A DNA stretch of 64,000 nucleotides from Spirosoma foliorum. Its GTDB lineage: Bacteria > Bacteroidota > Bacteroidia > Cytophagales > Spirosomataceae. Of the stretch, positions 61,464-64,000 are shown in pieces; position 1 is the first letter of the stretch; each line of letters begins with the position of its first letter. The stretch lies in contig NZ_CP059732.1 of assembly GCF_014117325.1 (NCBI RefSeq), positions 5,531,001 through 5,595,000 on the forward strand. Direction: 5' to 3'. Under the pieces are notes generated by a model. That model saw only the letters and a program-made list of their open reading frames with translations. It was not told the origin of the DNA and ran no database searches. The position numbers and the translations under genes were made by a program.

Positions 61464-62930
61464 TTATTTATCCCAGAAAATAATACCGTCGCGGGTTATC
61501 CAGGCATGCGTGGTCGACTCGTACTTGTCGATCTGATCGCCACCACCTTTCTGGCGAGGGTCATTTTCATCCTGCATCCATTTGTCTAAGCGCTTCCGCA
61601 ATGCGTTTTTAGTTTGCGCTAAGGCCGCATCCTTTACCTTGTTGTGCAGGTTGTACGGATCATCTTTCAGGACATATAATTCTTCTGCGGGGCGTTTTTC
61701 AAAACCCATGACAAACAGAGGCTTTATAGCAGGGTCGTTCCGGTGATCCATCATGTATATTTTGGTGGGGCCACCATCCACATCGCCAAAAATAGACGGC
61801 GTATTCGGAATGGTTTCATCGCCAGCGGGCATGCGATTGGGTCGGAAGTTACGGATGTACAGATACTCTTTGGTGCGGATAGCGCGCATGGGATAGCCTG
61901 CACCCGAATCCAACTCAGCACGGCACAGACAATGGCGCTCACGTTCCAGAAAAACTTCGGACCGATGAACTGTTTTTTGCCCATTCAATACGGGCAATAA
62001 ACTAATGCCATCAACGACAGGACGTTGTTTGATCCCACCCCAATCCAGAAAAGTAGGCATCAAATCGATCAGGTTGACAAACGAATCGTTGCGTTTCGGT
62101 TGGTTTAGCGGCTTAGAAAAACGGCTAATCAGGAGCGGCACTCGGGTTCCGTAATCATACAGATTTGCTTTGGCATGCGGAAACGGCATCCCGTTGTCAG
62201 AAGCCACCACAATGATGGTGTTCTCCAATTGGCCCGAAGTTTCCAGTTTCTTCAGTAAATCGCCAATCTCACGATCGAGCCGCTCTACTTCCGACAGATA
62301 ATCGGCGACGTCACCTCTAACTTCGGGCACGTCGGGCAGGAATTTAGGCAGGTGAATTTTTGACGGATCGATTCCGGCTTTCTTACCATTTCCCAAATCG
62401 AAAGGGCGGTGAGGATCGTTGGTACCAAACCAGAAAAAGAAAGGTTTTCCTTTGGGCAGCTTATCCAGAAATGGCCCGAATCCTAGCTTAGCCGAATCGC
62501 CCGCCGGATTTTGGGTATAACCCATTTTCATATAATCGCCCGGTGCCCAACCCTTCCGGTCAAACGCCACCGAATAGCCTTCTTTTTCGAGCAGTTGAAC
62601 GTAAGTGGGAATACTATAATCGAGTCGGCCACACAGGTTTACCCCTTCGCCGAGATTATGCGGGTATCGGCCTGTAAGCATAGCCGCCCGCGAAGGAGTA
62701 CAGGAAGGTGAAGCGCAATAGGCATTCGTAAAAACGGTGCCATGTTGGGCTAGTTTATCGAGGTTAGGTGTCTTGATTGTTTTATCGCCGTATATACTCG
62801 CATAGGGGTAGCTCCAGTCATCGGCCAGAATAAACAGGATGTTCGGTCGTACTGCGGTTTCTTTTTTGAACGAAAAAAGACTAAGTGCGAGCAGCGAGAG
62901 CAAACCCGTCAGGCAAAAGACATATTTCAT
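61464..62930 (-). CDS. Secreted sulfatase (S1 formylglycine-dependent)
   Basis: The 488-residue protein has a signal peptide (about 1-22) and the sulfatase signature C77-T-P-S-R81 in SPSCTPSRAAMLTGR, whose Cys is converted to formylglycine by a maturase encoded elsewhere. Metal ligands D37/D38 (LADDWSYP) and the pair in VASDNGMPF are present. It hydrolyses sulfate esters on a glycan or small molecule; the substrate cannot be named. SusC/D partners are not in the window. Confidence 0.92.
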   Translation of the reverse strand: MKYVFCLTGLLSLLALSLFSFKKETAVRPNILFILADDWSYPYASIYGDKTIKTPNLDKLAQHGTVFTNAYCASPSCTPSRAAMLTGRYPHNLGEGVNLCGRLDYSIPTYVQLLEKEGYSVAFDRKGWAPGDYMKMGYTQNPAGDSAKLGFGPFLDKLPKGKPFFFWFGTNDPHRPFDLGNGKKAGIDPSKIHLPKFLPDVPEVRGDVADYLSEVERLDREIGDLLKKLETSGQLENTIIVVASDNGMPFPHAKANLYDYGTRVPLLISRFSKPLNQPKRNDSFVNLIDLMPTFLDWGGIKQRPVVDGISLLPVLNGQKTVHRSEVFLERERHCLCRAELDSGAGYPMRAIRTKEYLYIRNFRPNRMPAGDETIPNTPSIFGDVDGGPTKIYMMDHRNDPAIKPLFVMGFEKRPAEELYVLKDDPYNLHNKVKDAALAQTKNALRKRLDKWMQDENDPRQKGGGDQIDKYESTTHAWITRDGIIFWDK

Positions 62931-63031
62931 AATCAGGCGATCGTTTCCTCAAAAATAGCCCGAAATATACGTACCTAAATCAAAATCTACATTCGTGAAC
63001 CCACCTGCTTATACGCCTATGCTCCCGAAAC

Positions 63032-64000
63032 TTACTTTTCGATTTCGAAAGCCAGCAAAACATTTCCGGGGAGTTCGCCAAAGAGGCCATAACCGGAATT
63101 GACGAATACCATCCCATCGGCCACAACCGGCGCCGACCCGTCAATTGATCCCCCTTTTCCTGCAATCCCATTCACGGCCTGATACTCCTTTACCGTATCG
63201 TAGTCCCACAAAACTTTACCATCCGTTGTCGAATAAGCACGGATATGGCCATCCAGTGCTCCAGCAAATACCAGTCCGGGAATGACCGTTGGCGCAGCCG
63301 AGTTGGCTTCAATGCAGCCTTTCTTGCCTTCGCAGGCTGGTGCGACCGTTTTCCAGATAATCTTTCCTGTTGTGGCATCCAGCGCAAACAGGCCCGGTTC
63401 CGGCTTGATCAGTGAATCGATTTTGGGGTTTATGCCAAACTTATTGTCGGCATTGGCGGCATACACGTATCTTCCATCCGTTGCCATGCCCCAGTGAATG
63501 CCCCCCAGCGCCCCACCTCGCCCAATCCGGGTTTGCCAAATGACTTTCCCGTTATCGGGAGATAGGCCGTAAACAATCCCGGCTTTTTGCCCAACCAACA
63601 GGATTTCTTTTCCTGATGGTAATTTGGTCAGGATAGGCGCCATACCGAAATCAAAATCAGGGCCTACTTTTTCGGGGCAGTTGGGGTTTCCAGGACAGGC
63701 CAGATTCCAGGTATCATCTTTGGTCGACTGAAACGACCAGACTAGCTTCCCGGTTTTCAGATTCAATGCCTGAATAGCATCGCTGGTCGTTGTAGCGGGA
63801 CTGGTGTAATTCTCACCCGTACCGAAATAAAGCAGGCCGCGCTTTGTGTCGATGGTGGGGCTGCTCCAGACAATCGCTCCCGATGGACCATAAAACGGTG
63901 CTCCATTCTTCTTTTTGCCTACTTCCTTCGCTTCCTCCGCAATGACCCGATGCCGCCAGATTTCTTTACCCGAACGAGCATCCAACGCGACAATTTCACC
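63032..64000 (-). CDS. PQQ-binding-like beta-propeller protein, partial (N-terminus beyond window)
   Basis: The visible 320 or so codons form propeller blades: GLLYFGTGENYT, KTGKLVWSFQS, VIWQTRIGRGGALGG, GKIIWKTVAP and KVLWDYDTV, each with the GxxxW blade closure. Cys pairs in LACPGNPNCPE and ACEGKKGCIE are as in polyvinyl-alcohol-dehydrogenase-like enzymes. The frame stays open to the right edge (reading GEIVALDARSGKEIW at the end), so the start and any cytochrome c domain are outside. It may be a periplasmic alcohol or sugar dehydrogenase. Confidence 0.85.
   Translation of the reverse strand, partial: GEIVALDARSGKEIWRHRVIAEEAKEVGKKKNGAPFYGPSGAIVWSSPTIDTKRGLLYFGTGENYTSPATTTSDAIQALNLKTGKLVWSFQSTKDDTWNLACPGNPNCPEKVGPDFDFGMAPILTKLPSGKEILLVGQKAGIVYGLSPDNGKVIWQTRIGRGGALGGIHWGMATDGRYVYAANADNKFGINPKIDSLIKPEPGLFALDATTGKIIWKTVAPACEGKKGCIEANSAAPTVIPGLVFAGALDGHIRAYSTTDGKVLWDYDTVKEYQAVNGIAGKGGSIDGSAPVVADGMVFVNSGYGLFGELPGNVLLAFEIEK

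Noticed and set aside
1..64000. tRNA, rRNA, tmRNA or riboswitch
   Set aside because: Reading the intergenic regions showed no cloverleaf, TTCRANNC loop or known aptamer core; a covariance-model scan could still find a short one.

Overview
The window reads as a chromosomal segment of a Bacteroidota bacterium, most likely of the order Cytophagales and close to Spirosoma. The grounds are the TonB proteins of the Bacteroidetes type, the fused HisB, an NspC/carboxynorspermidine dehydrogenase polyamine route, a DUF6169-type protein, a REP-associated transposase, and upstream regions that carry the Bacteroidetes -7 motif TAnnTTTG. The genus is inferred from gene content; no rRNA or tRNA gene is visible to confirm it. 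Genes are short operons or single genes with little overlap, on both strands.

Layout. 1-4.2 kb (minus): TonB-dependent receptor (cut by the window edge), pabB with a palindromic element inserted in frame, and an NYN/cold-shock protein. 4.6-6.6 kb (plus): hisB, a 33-residue membrane peptide, a PlsC-type acyltransferase. 6.7-11.3 kb (minus): nspC, two TonB C-terminal-domain proteins, a secreted protein, carboxynorspermidine dehydrogenase. 11.6-19.3 kb: a small WapI-like protein, a TetR regulator, aminopeptidase P, a secreted subtilase, a secreted two-repeat protein followed by an OmpR/HisKA two-component pair. 19.4-24.8 kb: envelope sugar and lipid genes (rfaD, lpxB, a UDP-xylose synthase and ugd) plus queD. 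25-34 kb: acyl-CoA dehydrogenase, GlsB, PgeF, maltokinase and glgB with a two-gene cassette between them, and an alpha-E protein. 34-41 kb: double NIPSNAP protein, Gfo/Idh/MocA lipoprotein, OmpA, a REP-associated tyrosine transposase with palindromes on both sides, an ABC exporter. 41.4-48.3 kb: an accessory island with three tandem leucine-rich-repeat lipoproteins, a beta-propeller/toroid chimera and a 5'-truncated AraC gene. 48.3-52.4 kb: thioredoxin-like protein, small iron-permease-family protein, PAS histidine kinase. 52.8-56.1 kb (minus): a complete red-light sensing operon, bacteriophytochrome, response regulator and heme oxygenase. 56.5-64 kb: ribokinase, secreted ADP-ribosylglycohydrolase-family protein, secreted unknown, outer-membrane barrel, sulfatase and a PQQ-type propeller (cut by the window edge).

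The most striking property is structural. About fifteen long inverted repeats (arms of roughly 19-52 bp, many perfect) lie in this window, most of them starting within about 0-10 bp of a stop codon, especially between convergent genes. Several have arms built from short tandem units of 7-9 bp. Some belong to small families with two or three copies here, one (a 273-bp fold-back) is large, and one has entered the pabB reading frame without breaking it. Together with the REP-associated transposase these suggest an active palindrome-generating process in this genome.
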